This document shows, piece by piece, positions 1-8,938 of a DNA stretch of 64,000 nt; positions within the stretch are counted from its first letter, which is position 1; each line of letters begins with the position of its first letter. The stretch is from Bryobacteraceae bacterium (lineage in GTDB: Bacteria; Acidobacteriota; Terriglobia; Bryobacterales; Bryobacteraceae): NCBI GenBank assembly GCA_019748195.1, contig JAIEPW010000034.1:1-64000 (forward strand), read 5' to 3'. The notes below the pieces were generated by a model. It made no database searches and had not been told where the DNA came from. It saw only the letters and a list, made by a program, of their open reading frames with translations. Position numbers and translations under genes: made by a program.

Positions 1-230
1 TGGCCCGAATCTGAATGGTCTGGAAAACATGTCGTAATCTCCTTCGCCGCCGGTAATTGCTGAAGATGGAAGCGGCATGCGCTTCTTCTCAGAATGGGGA
101 ACCGCTCCGCCGAGGAAGCGCCCGCATTCCGTAGACGCTATTGATGGCCGAGTTCTTACCCCCAGAAGTACAAAGAGGCTTGACTGTCGAGCAAACAGGA
201 GCCCGCGATGCCGCGCGGCGAAAGGTCCCG

Positions 231-971
231 TCAGCCGCCGAAGCGTTCTGTTCGTACCAAGCCAGGCTCAACGCCAAGGATCTGCAAGGCGGAGGTTATG
301 AATTCGACGAACTCATTTCGCCCGCACACATAACACAGCCGATCAACAGGTGAACTTCCAAGCTGAGACAGGCATTTGCCAAGCAGGCCGGCGTCGATCC
401 TCCCGGACTGATCTTGTGGCCGGGGCACCTGAGTCTCCCGCGACAATGCAAGATAACTATTGAAACCAGTCGCCGCCTCTTCCCATGCCTGAATCTCTTT
501 CCACAAAATTACATCATCAATCCGTCGCGCGCCGACTACTAAGACCATGGGAATGGTGACGCCGTTAGCCGACCTTCGGGCAGCCATGGATAGAAGGGGG
601 ATGAGTCCTGAACCACCGCCAATCAGCAGCGCGGGCACGGGATTCGCCTCGTCCCACACGAAATATCCACCCACCGGGCCCAAAACCTCTAGCTCGTCGC
701 CGACGAGAGCTGCGCCATGGAAATACCCAGATACTTCGCCATCATCGAGGCGCTCGATGGCCACGTGGTAAACGCGCGGCTCGGGGCTCCATAGAAGTGA
801 GTAGCTTCGTTGAGCCTGATATCCGTCCGGCGCCGTCAACCGGATATCGATGTGCTGCCCCGCAAGCCACGGTTGCCAGTGTTCTGGCCTAAGAACCACT
901 CGCAGGATCTTCGGGCTCAGCCGCTCCAGCCTCTCGATTCGTGCCTTGATCCACGTTTCTTTAGACTGCAC
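231..971 (-). CDS. Ferredoxin-reductase-like FAD/NAD(P)-binding oxidoreductase
   Basis: This is probably a flavoprotein reductase passing electrons between NAD(P)H and a partner redox protein. The N-terminal half (about residues 8-100) has the FAD-binding barrel with an RSYSL motif near residues 55-59. The C-terminal half has a GGGSGLIPLLS nucleotide-binding loop (about 118-128), a CYVCG stretch and a terminal aromatic FGG, as in the ferredoxin-NADP reductase superfamily. At 246 residues it has the two usual domains and no fused 2Fe-2S domain. The start is a GTG. It lies in the same direction as a sulfite-oxidase-like molybdopterin gene, a pairing seen in other bacteria, so the two may form one electron-transfer chain. 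The substrate is unknown. Confidence 0.8.
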   Translation of the reverse strand: MQSKETWIKARIERLERLSPKILRVVLRPEHWQPWLAGQHIDIRLTAPDGYQAQRSYSLLWSPEPRVYHVAIERLDDGEVSGYFHGAALVGDELEVLGPVGGYFVWDEANPVPALLIGGGSGLIPLLSMAARRSANGVTIPMVLVVGARRIDDVILWKEIQAWEEAATGFNSYLALSRETQVPRPQDQSGRIDAGLLGKCLSQLGSSPVDRLCYVCGRNEFVEFITSALQILGVEPGLVRTERFGG

Positions 972-986
972 GACGTCTACCGAGGC

Positions 987-1439
987 TCACTGCACCTCCT
1001 CGACGGTGACGCTTTTGCCATTGAATTCGAAGGCCTCGCCGGCCCGAAGCCCCTGCATCGCCTTGAAGAGAGGTGCATCCGTTGATATCCCAAGAACGTC
1101 GGCTCCATTGAGTCGAATGACGGGCGACGGCAGGGCGATGACGAAATAGCGGCCGTTGACCTTGACGACCGCGCCAGGCACAACCTGCTGCTTGCCGCCG
1201 AAGTCAATAGCTTCTATGGTCTTGCGGTGCGTTTCATGGAGATGCAGTTGCTCCTCAAATCTGCTTGCCGAATTGCTGTTCTGAGCAGATTGCGAACGGT
1301 CCCCATCGTCAACCGGCCCCCCGCGGTCAAGGCGTGCGCCTTTGAGAAATTCCTCGTAAAGGCTCTTTGCTTCGCCTATGGACATGGATTCGATCTTCAA
1401 TAGTTCCGAACGTAGAGCTTGTTTGTCTATGGGTGTCAT
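987..1439 (-). CDS. Hypothetical protein with a GreA/GreB-like C-terminal domain
   Basis: The last 65 residues run through a beta-rich segment ending in a VLGIST...PLFKAM..LRAGEAFEFNG pattern. This resembles the FKBP-like C-terminal domain of GreA/GreB transcript-cleavage factors, where small molecules or partner surfaces bind. The N-terminal 80 residues are helical and charged but do not clearly match the GreA coiled coil. The ATG at 1439 was chosen because upstream codons overlap the molybdopterin gene and look non-coding. It sits between two redox genes. Function is not established; a Gre-domain stress or RNA-polymerase-binding protein is the best guess. Confidence 0.6.
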   Translation of the reverse strand: MTPIDKQALRSELLKIESMSIGEAKSLYEEFLKGARLDRGGPVDDGDRSQSAQNSNSASRFEEQLHLHETHRKTIEAIDFGGKQQVVPGAVVKVNGRYFVIALPSPVIRLNGADVLGISTDAPLFKAMQGLRAGEAFEFNGKSVTVEEVQ

Positions 1440-1461
1440 CAGTTCTCCTGGAGAGCAAAAA

Positions 1462-2079
1462 TCAGCGACTCGAATATCGCTGTTCCAACATCGGGTCCCC
1501 TCGCATATGATATCCTCGCGACTCCCAAAAACCAGGCTCGTCACGTTCAGTGAACTGCAGACCTGTGATCCACTTGGCCGACTTCCAAAAGTACAAGTGT
1601 GGCACGATCAGCCTGGCCGGCCCACCATGTTCCGCATCCAGCGGCTTGTCGTCGTAGGAGGTCGCGACCATTCCTCTGCCATTCACGAGATCCTCGAATG
1701 GAACGTTCGTGCTGTAGTCGTCCGCTGAGTGCGCCAAAACGTAGGCGGAAGGAACCTCGATGCCGACGGCGGTCATGATGGTGTCGATCGTCACTCCACG
1801 CCAGACGGTGTCCAACTTCGACCAGGCCGTCACGCAATGGATGTCGGCGACCATACGCGTCTGGGGCAGGCTATTGAATTGTTCCCATGAAAACCGTTTC
1901 ACTTCCTTTGCTCTTACCTTGATCCGCAGGCTCCAGTCCTCCTGTCGAATATGGCGGGTCGGCCCAAGGCTAAGCACAGGGAACCCGGTGGTCAAAGACT
2001 GTCCGGGCGGTAAGCGTCGTTCTGTTGCCGGCGCTGGCCGCTTACCGGTAAATCCGCGTGTTGCCAAGATAGCCTCCAT
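1462..2079 (-). CDS. Sulfite-oxidase-like molybdopterin-binding oxidoreductase
   Basis: The family binds the molybdenum-molybdopterin cofactor and catalyses oxygen-atom transfer. Visible signatures are the IHCVTAWSK segment (about residues 80-88), whose Cys is the expected Mo ligand, WRGVTID (about 93-99), the HSADDYSTN stretch, and a C-terminal GPARLIVPHLYFWKSAKW motif typical of the YedY/sulfite oxidase superfamily. At 205 residues it is a single-domain, apparently cytoplasmic form with no visible twin-arginine signal. It starts at an ATG 42 bases after the DUF427 gene and is in line with the reductase at 231-971, which probably supplies or takes its electrons. Confidence 0.85.
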   Translation of the reverse strand: MEAILATRGFTGKRPAPATERRLPPGQSLTTGFPVLSLGPTRHIRQEDWSLRIKVRAKEVKRFSWEQFNSLPQTRMVADIHCVTAWSKLDTVWRGVTIDTIMTAVGIEVPSAYVLAHSADDYSTNVPFEDLVNGRGMVATSYDDKPLDAEHGGPARLIVPHLYFWKSAKWITGLQFTERDEPGFWESRGYHMRGDPMLEQRYSSR

Positions 2080-2121
2080 ACTGACGGGGCGTCGGGTTCG
2101 GTTGAGTCGTCACCCTTTAGG

Positions 2122-2403
2122 TTACTGCTGGATCTTCACTCCGCGCCAGAACGCCACCCGATTCGCGACGGCCTCTGCGCCGACTTTTGGGGCCGGATAA
2201 AACCAAGCGGCGTCCTGGTTGATGTCCACGCCTACTTTGATGCTTAAGTAGCTCGCACTTCCTTTCCAGGGGCACGTGGTTTTCAAATTGCTGTCCACCA
2301 CGTAGCGCCGATCCAGGGAGGCGAGCGGAAAGTATACGTTTCCTTCAACCTCGATAGTGTCGTCACTGTCCGCGATCACCGTATTTTTCCAAACCGCTCG
2401 CAT
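2122..2403 (-). CDS. DUF427 domain protein
   Basis: A 93-residue protein made almost entirely of the DUF427 domain. It shows the characteristic YFP...VVDS...TTCPWKG.A.Y.S pattern in its first two thirds and the AAWFYPAP segment near the C-terminus. The family is small and widespread, with a beta-rich fold and no settled biochemical role. It lies just upstream of the molybdopterin oxidoreductase on the same strand, suggesting co-transcription with the redox block rather than with the mobile element. Confidence 0.85.
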   Translation of the reverse strand: MRAVWKNTVIADSDDTIEVEGNVYFPLASLDRRYVVDSNLKTTCPWKGSASYLSIKVGVDINQDAAWFYPAPKVGAEAVANRVAFWRGVKIQQ

Positions 2404-2405
2404 CG

Positions 2406-2654
2406 CTAGTTCGTTGCCCCATCTCCCGCGAGCGACATCAATGAACCGCGGATGCGACCAGGCAGGTCGGCCAGTACCCCTTGGTTCTTGCAGGCCCTCC
2501 GAACTGCCATCACGAGGTCGGTGTCTCGATCAGGCCCGCCAGGATCAGCACCCTGCGCATTCCGTCGAAACCAACCATTCCCAGCGGTCGTTGATTTCTG
2601 TCCGAACATCATGGCTAAAATGCTTAGCGTCATCGTCATCGTAGTGGGCTCCAA
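2406..2654 (-). CDS. Possible small hypothetical protein, weakly supported
   Basis: An 82-codon frame whose stop lies three bases from the DUF427 start, which is the main argument for it being real. The C-terminal 40 residues (a stretch around MAVRRACKNQGVLADLPG) look protein-like. The N-terminal part is low-complexity in Met and Thr. No family is recognised. It may be a remnant of a longer gene or a chance frame. Confidence 0.25.
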   Translation of the reverse strand: MEPTTMTMTLSILAMMFGQKSTTAGNGWFRRNAQGADPGGPDRDTDLVMAVRRACKNQGVLADLPGRIRGSLMSLAGDGATN

Positions 2655-2817
2655 GCTGAGCAGCTGCTCATGCTATAGACATCGCGGCCGGTCAGAATCT
2701 TACCTAACGCCCCCCGATGGAGGCGACGAAGCGTCGCCATTCAGCGGCAAACGTTGCAGGTGCTCGAACCCCCTAAGGCGTTGTCGGCGGCGGTGGGGAA
2801 GCACGTCGCCTGGCGGA

Positions 2818-2946
2818 TCAGATGGCTGCGTCATGCGTCAGCCAGTAGGTTAACTCAACGGAGTTGCCCCCGGCCTCTTGGTGCTCCAACTTCACCTCGA
2901 ACTGCGGCTCGGCAACGTCCGTCGTGAATCGGATATGCCCTCTCAC
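2818..2946 (-). CDS. Very small hypothetical protein (42 aa)
   Basis: A 42-codon frame beginning with GTG at 2946, preceded at good spacing by AAGGAG, and ending in TGA at 2818. The residues (FTTDVAEPQFEVKLEHQEA, then SVELTYWL) look like two short beta strands rather than random sequence. It follows the gene at 2992-3327 on the same strand by 45 bases, so the two are probably co-transcribed. No family is recognised. Confidence 0.4.
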   Translation of the reverse strand: MRGHIRFTTDVAEPQFEVKLEHQEAGGNSVELTYWLTHDAAI

Positions 2947-2991
2947 AGGCGAGTCTCCTTGTGTTATCAACGATTTTCCGAAACCCTGACG

Positions 2992-3327
2992 CTACGTCGA
3001 GGGTCCGCCGGCGTCTGTCCGAGTTTCGTTGCCATGAAGCAGAGCTCGGAGGCGTTGGCGTTGGATGCGGTCCGCCGGGCTCCTGCCCGATCCGTCCAGC
3101 CAGGCTTTCAGCTCCGCAACCTTTACCCGATGCGTTACGGCCGGCGGTTGTACGGTGACTGTGACGAAAGCCGCGGAACCAGCATCCATGCTGCTCCACG
3201 ATTCGAGCCGCAAAGCAGCAAGGCCTCGTACCGCAGCCTCAAACAGCGTCTCGGCCTCAACCGAAACTGCATGGTCCACCGGATCGCCAAAGCCCTGAAC
3301 AGAAACTGCGCACGTCTTGCGAGCCAC
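2992..3327 (-). CDS. Conserved-looking hypothetical protein (111 aa)
   Basis: A compact soluble protein. The N-terminus has alternating beta-strand character (TCAVSVQGF...AVSVEAETLFEAAVRGLAAL), followed by a second strand pair (AAFVTVTVQPPAVTHRVKVAELKAWL) and a basic C-terminal helix. I recall the same layout from short hypothetical proteins in acidobacterial genomes, but no function is attached to them. Chosen over overlapping frames on either strand because it alone has balanced, protein-like composition. Confidence 0.55.
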   Translation of the reverse strand: MARKTCAVSVQGFGDPVDHAVSVEAETLFEAAVRGLAALRLESWSSMDAGSAAFVTVTVQPPAVTHRVKVAELKAWLDGSGRSPADRIQRQRLRALLHGNETRTDAGGPST

Positions 3328-3521
3328 TGAGCCACCATACCATATTCGCCTTTTATTCTCCCACCTCGCCTACGCCAGCCCTCGATCGACGAAACGCTCG
3401 GCTAACCGGTTGCCCGGGCGGATCGCATTCGTCCGGCGAAGAACCGATTCAGAATCAAATTCTTGCAAGGAGTGGAGGAAACTCGCTTTGAGATTCCGGT
3501 GTTGCGCTTTACGCTGTTGCC

Positions 3522-5000
3522 GTGGGAACCGCAACGGCAACTCCCGCCATCGAGTTCAGTCCGGTCTGGGCCACGAGGTCCGGACGCGACTCCTGCACCT
3601 GCGTACACGAGGACGGCCGTGAAAGCCAAGTTCCGCCATTCCTCGGCCGGCACATCCAGGTCGGAGACGGGCTTGCCCAATTCGGTCCGACCGAGTTTCT
3701 GATCCAACGAAGCGTGAATGGCCGCAAGATTCACATGCTGCATGCCTCCGTCGGTTATGCTGCGCAGCCGAAGCAATCGAAGAACGGAGAATGGCTGGTG
3801 CGGGCAGAGTTGCCGACCGCGGCGGCGGCGCCCAAGGCGCTGCTGATTACTGGCGACGCATTGCGGAGCTACTTCTATCTCCTCGATGGCTCGGCTTCGC
3901 TCTACCAGGTTCTGGGCTGCCAGTCGGACACAGACGCCGGCGCGATGCGAGTGTCCTGGCGCCTCCGAAATTTGGAGCTAGCGGGAACCCCACGCGAGAC
4001 GTCCCGGGCGGAACGCGCCTTCAACGTCCTTGCCAATCCCGATCTTCGGCGCTGCTACGACGCGTTGCGGGCGGACGAAGACGCGCCGCCGCTGTTTCCC
4101 TATGGCGGCTTCGGCTCCATCCTGGTTGCCGGAGACCTCGCTGATGACGCCTTCTTCGGACACCGTATCCTTGCCTACCGGCCCGACGTACGGCAGCGTA
4201 GGTTTTCACTTCTGTTGCGTCAGTGTGAGTTCCTTGCCGATCGGGTCGTCTGTCGTGACCCACATCGCCACGTGGAAGCGTCGTTCGACGCCAATCTGCT
4301 GTCCGGCTTTCGCTGGGACCTGACGTGGAACCAGTGGAAGCATTGGCTGAAGAGCCGCGTCGAAGTGGATGCGACTTTCGTCTACACCGGCAAGTACCAG
4401 CTTCGCGATGGCGAGTGGATACTGCGGCGATGGCTCTCCGCGCTTCCTTCACGCACAAAGGCCCGCATTCCTGAAGCCGTGCACGCCGATGTCGATAGCG
4501 CGCGGGCGATTCACCGGCTTCTCGGTGAGCACGCAGATGTGGTTGAACGCGTTCGCGCGCTCATCGAGACGGAACCCGTCGAGTACAAGCTGGTGCAAAA
4601 GTGGTTTGACGAGCTTGGCGTCTCCGTGCAGTTGAAGCCGCAACACGTTAGCTGGCAACCGGATTACGACGTCTACTACTTCGACGAGCTCGGGCGCCAC
4701 GCCACTACGTGGTATTTGTTCCGGCGGGAGTTCCTCTTCGTGCTGCCACATGTGCTGGTCTCCGAGGTGCCGGAATCTGGCCACGCCACCTACGTTTTTG
4801 CAAAGCCTGAGAATATGGAAGCGTTCCTCACGCGGTATGCCACTGCAACTCGTGAAGACATCCGTCACAACCGTTCGAATCGCGGCGGCGAACTCGGTTT
4901 CGTCGGCCGTGTCCTACGAGGGCGGCGGAAGAAGCGCTGGCTCGCCAATCTTCTGAAGCTGGCCGGCGAGAAGGCCGACTACGTTGAGTCTCTGGAATAA
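3522..5000 (+). CDS. Large hypothetical protein with a degenerate J-domain-like segment
   Basis: About residues 126-183 resemble a DnaJ J-domain: LYQVLG at the start, a helix rich in Arg, then AERAFNVLANPDLRRCYDALR, the usual end of helix IV. The HPD tripeptide needed to stimulate Hsp70 ATPase is missing, so it is probably a structural J-like fold. The remainder (185-492) is mixed alpha/beta with many Trp and Tyr and a very basic region near RGRRKKRW (about 464-471). The GTG start at 3522 is uncertain; an ATG at 3735 is the main alternative. A 68-codon gene follows 11 bases downstream, so the two form a small plus-strand unit converging on the PRTRC genes. Confidence 0.65.
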   Translation: MGTATATPAIEFSPVWATRSGRDSCTCVHEDGRESQVPPFLGRHIQVGDGLAQFGPTEFLIQRSVNGRKIHMLHASVGYAAQPKQSKNGEWLVRAELPTAAAAPKALLITGDALRSYFYLLDGSASLYQVLGCQSDTDAGAMRVSWRLRNLELAGTPRETSRAERAFNVLANPDLRRCYDALRADEDAPPLFPYGGFGSILVAGDLADDAFFGHRILAYRPDVRQRRFSLLLRQCEFLADRVVCRDPHRHVEASFDANLLSGFRWDLTWNQWKHWLKSRVEVDATFVYTGKYQLRDGEWILRRWLSALPSRTKARIPEAVHADVDSARAIHRLLGEHADVVERVRALIETEPVEYKLVQKWFDELGVSVQLKPQHVSWQPDYDVYYFDELGRHATTWYLFRREFLFVLPHVLVSEVPESGHATYVFAKPENMEAFLTRYATATREDIRHNRSNRGGELGFVGRVLRGRRKKRWLANLLKLAGEKADYVESLE

Positions 5001-5011
5001 GGAGTTGATAG

Positions 5012-5218
5012 ATGAAGCTCTACATCCCACCGCTGCCGCCGGTGCCGGAGGACATGAAAGAAACGCTGATTCGCGAGCATCCGGATGGTCTGCGCGTGGT
5101 GATGGCCGAAGAGCTCGGCAGCAACGCCGTGACGGCTGGGGACCTGCTCGGAATTGATTTCGCCGATCCCCTCAAGCTGCTTGAGGCTGAACCTCCTGTG
5201 ACCGAACGACTGCAATGA
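5012..5218 (+). CDS. Small hypothetical protein (68 aa)
   Basis: The start codon follows the J-like gene by 11 bases and is preceded by AAGGAG, so translation after that gene is likely. The sequence is acidic and proline-rich at its start (YIPPLPPVPEDM) and shows no transmembrane segment or known motif. Its 3' end overlaps the 3' end of the convergent ThiF gene by about 47 bases. Function unknown; probably a partner of its upstream neighbour. Confidence 0.55.
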   Translation: MKLYIPPLPPVPEDMKETLIREHPDGLRVVMAEELGSNAVTAGDLLGIDFADPLKLLEAEPPVTERLQ

Positions 5219-5990
5219 GCTTCCGCCCACGCCGGCGCATCTTGCGCCAGACCGCAGGATTGATCGGGATCGGCTGAACACGGTTCTGAGCAATACTGAC
5301 GAACGCGCCCTGGTGGTCGATCGTACCGTACCGGAAGAGCCGCGCAAGCAGCGCGAGTGCGTGCTGTGCCACCACAAAATTGATATATGGCTCCTGTCGC
5401 TCAAGCGCCTCAACCGCGCTGCAGCTTGGACCGTCGTTTGCATCGAGCGACGCTTCCAGTAGTTCGGGAAAGAGCTCACCCCCTGTGCGCAGGCGGGCCG
5501 CAGCTTGCCTGTTCCGGTAGTTCCACGGTTCGCCAAGGATGAACTGGCCACTATCGGCGGAGTTGCCGAGATCGAGGTAGTAGCCAACTCCACTGCGGCA
5601 TCCGGTCACACCGCTGTGAATCGTGTGCCGGGCCGCGCGCGTATCCACGCAACCGACCACGATGTCGAACTTGCCGATGTCGGTTTTGGCGGTGACGAAC
5701 TCGCCGGCAGCCTTCCAGTTGAAGCCCCAGAACAGGTTGATCCGGCTCATCATCACGATGGCCTTGTTCAGGCCGATCTCGGCAGATGAGAACGGCTGGC
5801 GGACGCAATTCGCCGGTGAGATCACGTCGCCGTCGATGAGCGTTACGTCCAGCCCGCCCGGATGCCCGGCGACGAGCATGGCCTGGTGCAGATACGGAAG
5901 ACCTCCTACGAATGCGCTCCCGTTACCGCCGCACCCAATGACCAACACTTTGACCGTTCGCCGGAGCAGATCGGCGTGGATCTGGTGCAT
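5172..5990 (-). CDS. PRTRC system ThiF-family (E1-like) protein
   Basis: E1/ThiF-like enzymes adenylate the C-terminus of a ubiquitin-like protein. The nucleotide-binding loop is GCGGNGS (residues 19-25), the acidic strand is LIDGD (about 51-55), and the CVDTR element (114-118) is a family signature. Cys190 in the PSCSAVEAL stretch is at the usual place for the thioester cysteine. It begins 9 bases after the E2-like PRTRC protein B gene and is the last gene of the minus-strand cassette. The expected substrate is the small PRTRC protein C at 13245-13454. The family assignment is firm; the conjugation chemistry is inferred from the fold. Confidence 0.88.
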   Translation of the reverse strand: MHQIHADLLRRTVKVLVIGCGGNGSAFVGGLPYLHQAMLVAGHPGGLDVTLIDGDVISPANCVRQPFSSAEIGLNKAIVMMSRINLFWGFNWKAAGEFVTAKTDIGKFDIVVGCVDTRAARHTIHSGVTGCRSGVGYYLDLGNSADSGQFILGEPWNYRNRQAAARLRTGGELFPELLEASLDANDGPSCSAVEALERQEPYINFVVAQHALALLARLFRYGTIDHQGAFVSIAQNRVQPIPINPAVWRKMRRRGRKLIAVVRSQEVQPQAA

Positions 5991-5999
5991 ATCACCTCC

Positions 6000-6710
6000 T
6001 CATTTGACCGCGCGATTCGCGAACGCCAACAGGGTCTCCTTGGCGGGAATCAAGTGCGCGACGGGGAACCGCTTCTTGCCAGCGAGGCTCTTCCACAGTC
6101 CAGAGAACCCGCCTGGGTGGGACGTAAGCTTCCGCGCGCCAGTGTGGTGCGTGAACTCGCTCTGAAAGAAGGCACGCTCCCACTGCCCGATTGCAGCGAC
6201 ACCCTTTTCTTCGGGCGATCTCATCGATCCCTGGCAGACCTGGCCGTCCCCGCCGTCGGTATTGTAGTAGGGTGCGATGAACAGGTCGGTCGATTCCGTC
6301 GGGCGTTCATTCGCCGCCAGCGCGCGAACCCGGAGCGAGTGGCCGTTCACCGCCCATACCAGTGGCGGTTGCGGGAACTGCCTGCCGCTGAGCGCGGACA
6401 TGGTTTCATCGGTATCGCGGAAGAACATGGTTCGGCAGGCGGGCGGGGTCCACCAGACCAGGAGTTCTTCCGTCCTCACAAGCACGTTGCCGGGCAGTAC
6501 CTCCATCGCCGTTCGGAGCCCAAGTTCTCCGGCGAGCCGGCGTACGAAGTCTGTAGTAAGCGACTGCGCGGGACCCAAGATGTCGGCCTGACCAGCCTGA
6601 CCCGTTGCGCCGTGCCATGAACAAAACGCCCGCCCCTTGCTTCCGTAGACGAGGACGGCGCCCTGAAGTGCCATCAATTCACCACCGCCGATTTCGACGT
6701 GTGCTTTCAT
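6000..6710 (-). CDS. PRTRC system protein B (prokaryotic E2-like family D)
   Basis: The protein carries the signature run of the E2-like family linked to PRTRC systems: VWWTPPACRTMFF (about 85-97), PPLVWAV then VRALAANERPTESTDLFIAPYYN (115-150), a conserved Cys in VCQG (Cys159), and a C-terminal FFQSEFTHH. E2-like proteins accept the ubiquitin-like protein from E1, so it should act between the ThiF protein just downstream and an unknown target. At 236 residues it is full length. The bases upstream of its start face the divergent qatA gene: normally other PRTRC genes would be expected here. Confidence 0.85.
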   Translation of the reverse strand: MKAHVEIGGGELMALQGAVLVYGSKGRAFCSWHGATGQAGQADILGPAQSLTTDFVRRLAGELGLRTAMEVLPGNVLVRTEELLVWWTPPACRTMFFRDTDETMSALSGRQFPQPPLVWAVNGHSLRVRALAANERPTESTDLFIAPYYNTDGGDGQVCQGSMRSPEEKGVAAIGQWERAFFQSEFTHHTGARKLTSHPGGFSGLWKSLAGKKRFPVAHLIPAKETLLAFANRAVK

Positions 6711-6958
6711 GCAGCCCTCCTGCCCCTGCGGGCTATGGCCACTGACGCCCTCAGATCAGTGACCGAGGTTGCGTTCGCCAGCGAATCTCCACGAAAGTCC
6801 GCAGAATTGTGCCGAATGTGTGCGGGATAGAGTTAAGTACAGCTTGCTGAGATCCCAACTGAGGTGCCGTTTCGTGTTGGAATAGCTTGGAAGGTCCGAA
6901 CCGGCCGATCGATAGCTGCCCACGTTGGCAGGCAACGCAGCGTTGGTGAGACAAAGGC
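6711..6958. promoter_or_regulatory. Divergent intergenic region between PRTRC-B and qatA
   Basis: This 248-base gap separates the start codons of two genes transcribed away from each other, so it must contain the promoter for the Qat operon and probably a second one for the PRTRC-B/ThiF pair. No convincing -35/-10 pair, operator dyad or repeat shared with the right end of the Qat insertion could be picked out by eye. It is also the left junction of the Qat insertion. Confidence 0.4.
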
Positions 6959-8938
6959 ATGATTCTTCCTGACAACGAAACAAAAGTCGATCTCTTGAAC
7001 AACGAAGCGATCGCCAAGACGATCGTGAGGCTCTTGCGGAAGCTCCCCGAGCATCCTGTTACGGTCGGTGTCCACGGCGACTGGGGCGCCGGCAAGTCGA
7101 GCGTTCTCGAAATGATTGAAGTCGGCTTGAACGCCGAAAACAAGGTTCTCTGCCTGAAATTCAACGGATGGCGGTTTCAGGGATTCGAGGATGCCAAGAT
7201 CGCCCTCATCGAAGGCATCGTCACCGGGTTGATCGAGAAACGCCCCAAGCTGACGAAGGCCGCCATCGCGGTCAAGGACATCTTCCACCGGATCGACTGG
7301 CTGAAAGTCGCAAAAAAGGCAGGCGGCCTCGCTCTCACGGCATACACGGGCATCCCTGCGGCTGGGCTCCAAGTACTGGTCGGCAAGCTCGAAGCTTACT
7401 TCTCCGACGCGAAGAACCTGTCGCCGGAAAAGCTCGGCGAAGTGCTAACAGAAGCGAAAGGTCTTCTCAGGGCCGACGCCGAGACAAAGAACGTGCCAGA
7501 GGAAATCGCGGCGTTCCGCGAGGCTTTTGACAACTTGCTGACGGAAGCGGGCATCGACCAGCTCGTGGTGCTGATCGACGACCTGGACCGCTGCCTCCCT
7601 GACATCGCAATCGAGACGCTGGAAGCCGTGCGACTGTTCGTTTTCACATCGCGCACCGCATTCGTGGTCGCAGCCGACGAGGCCATGATCGAATATGCCG
7701 TCCGCAAGCATTTCCCCGATCTTCCGGATACAACGGGGCCGCAGACCTATGCGCGGAACTACCTTGAGAAACTCATCCAGGTTCCCTTCCGCATCCCCGC
7801 ACTTGGCGAGACGGAAACGCTGATCTATGTGACATTGCTGCTGATCGGTGCCGAGGTTGGGGAACAAGATCCCGGCTTCGTCAACCTGATTGCGGCGGCG
7901 CGCGAAATACTGAAACGGCCCTGGACCAGGGGCGCGCTTGATCCGGCAACGGTGAATTCGGCTCTGGGCAATAACGCAGGGCGAGCGCAGGATGCGTTGA
8001 TTCTCAGTGCGCAGATCGGGCCAATACTTGCGAGCGGCACGAAGGGGAATCCGCGCCAGATCAAGCGCTTCCTGAATACGCTGCTCTTGCGCAAAGCCTC
8101 CGCCGAGGCGCGGGGCTTCGGGAACGATGTCAAACTTCCCGCCCTGGCGAAGCTCATGCTGGCCGAACGGTTTCTGACGCATGTGTTTGACCAGATCGCG
8201 ATGGCCGCTGCCGCCTCTCCTGACGGCGCATGTGCGGACCTGGCGGGACTCGAAGCCGCCGTCGCCGAAGCGAAAGTCATGGCGGCGGGAAAAGCACAGC
8301 CTGAAGAGGTGCGGCCCTCCACACGGACTAAAGGTTCCGCGAAGGTCGAGCCGATCAACTCGGCTGAGGCGTCTGCGTCCCTGCAGCTCGGCGAATGGCT
8401 TTCTTCGGAAGCGGTAAAGTCATGGGCGAGGATTGCGCCGACCCTCGGTGGTATCGACCTCCGTCCCTATCTGTTCGTCGCCAAGGATCGCAAGGATTAC
8501 TTCGGAGCGACCTCGGTCCTCGGCCATATCGCCGCGGTGGCAGAGAAGCTGTTCGGGCCGAAACTCGCGGTCGCGGGCATGGAGAAAGAACTGGCCCAGC
8601 TTGCGCCTCCGGAAGCTGCCCAGGTCTTCGACGCTGTGCGCGGGCGGATCATTAGCGCCGACACTTTTGATGTGCAGCCGGATGGGGTAGACGGATTGGC
8701 GGTCCTGGTCAAGGCGCACCAGAGCCTGCAAGGGGCGCTACTCGATCTCCTGGAAGCGTTACCGCGCCGAAGAGCTGGGGCATGGCCCTGCAGCGGATGG
8801 GAGGGCGTGATCAAGGATGCGCCCATGATTCAACGCTTCGAGGGATTGCTTGAGATCTGGAGCAGGGAAGGTGGCGCGATGCTGAAAGCAGCGGCCTCAA
8901 CCACCTTGCGGATGCGCAGGCAGACGAGGAATCGCTGA
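6959..8938 (+). CDS. qatA: QatA: KAP-family P-loop ATPase of the Qat anti-phage system
   Basis: KAP NTPases have a P-loop ATPase core interrupted by membrane-like helices. Here Walker A is GDWGAGKSS (about residues 40-48) and Walker B is LVVLIDDLDRC (202-212, catalytic acids at 207-208). A hydrophobic Gly/Ala segment near residues 120-140 fits the usual insertion. GNPRQIKRFLN (about 364-374) is another KAP hallmark. At 659 residues the length is normal for QatA. Its stop overlaps the next start by one base, the first of a tight four-gene operon matching the described qatABCD order. ATPase activity presumably powers or gates the defence response. The mechanism of Qat is not known. Confidence 0.9.
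   Translation: MILPDNETKVDLLNNEAIAKTIVRLLRKLPEHPVTVGVHGDWGAGKSSVLEMIEVGLNAENKVLCLKFNGWRFQGFEDAKIALIEGIVTGLIEKRPKLTKAAIAVKDIFHRIDWLKVAKKAGGLALTAYTGIPAAGLQVLVGKLEAYFSDAKNLSPEKLGEVLTEAKGLLRADAETKNVPEEIAAFREAFDNLLTEAGIDQLVVLIDDLDRCLPDIAIETLEAVRLFVFTSRTAFVVAADEAMIEYAVRKHFPDLPDTTGPQTYARNYLEKLIQVPFRIPALGETETLIYVTLLLIGAEVGEQDPGFVNLIAAAREILKRPWTRGALDPATVNSALGNNAGRAQDALILSAQIGPILASGTKGNPRQIKRFLNTLLLRKASAEARGFGNDVKLPALAKLMLAERFLTHVFDQIAMAAAASPDGACADLAGLEAAVAEAKVMAAGKAQPEEVRPSTRTKGSAKVEPINSAEASASLQLGEWLSSEAVKSWARIAPTLGGIDLRPYLFVAKDRKDYFGATSVLGHIAAVAEKLFGPKLAVAGMEKELAQLAPPEAAQVFDAVRGRIISADTFDVQPDGVDGLAVLVKAHQSLQGALLDLLEALPRRRAGAWPCSGWEGVIKDAPMIQRFEGLLEIWSREGGAMLKAAASTTLRMRRQTRNR

Noticed and set aside
1-230. 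Possible short genes at the left edge
   Set aside because: Only overlapping frames with random-like composition were found; the sequence is the 3' flank of the reductase gene.
5862-6620. Plus-strand frame opposite the E2-like PRTRC-B gene
   Set aside because: Antisense of a recognised gene; no RBS or family.
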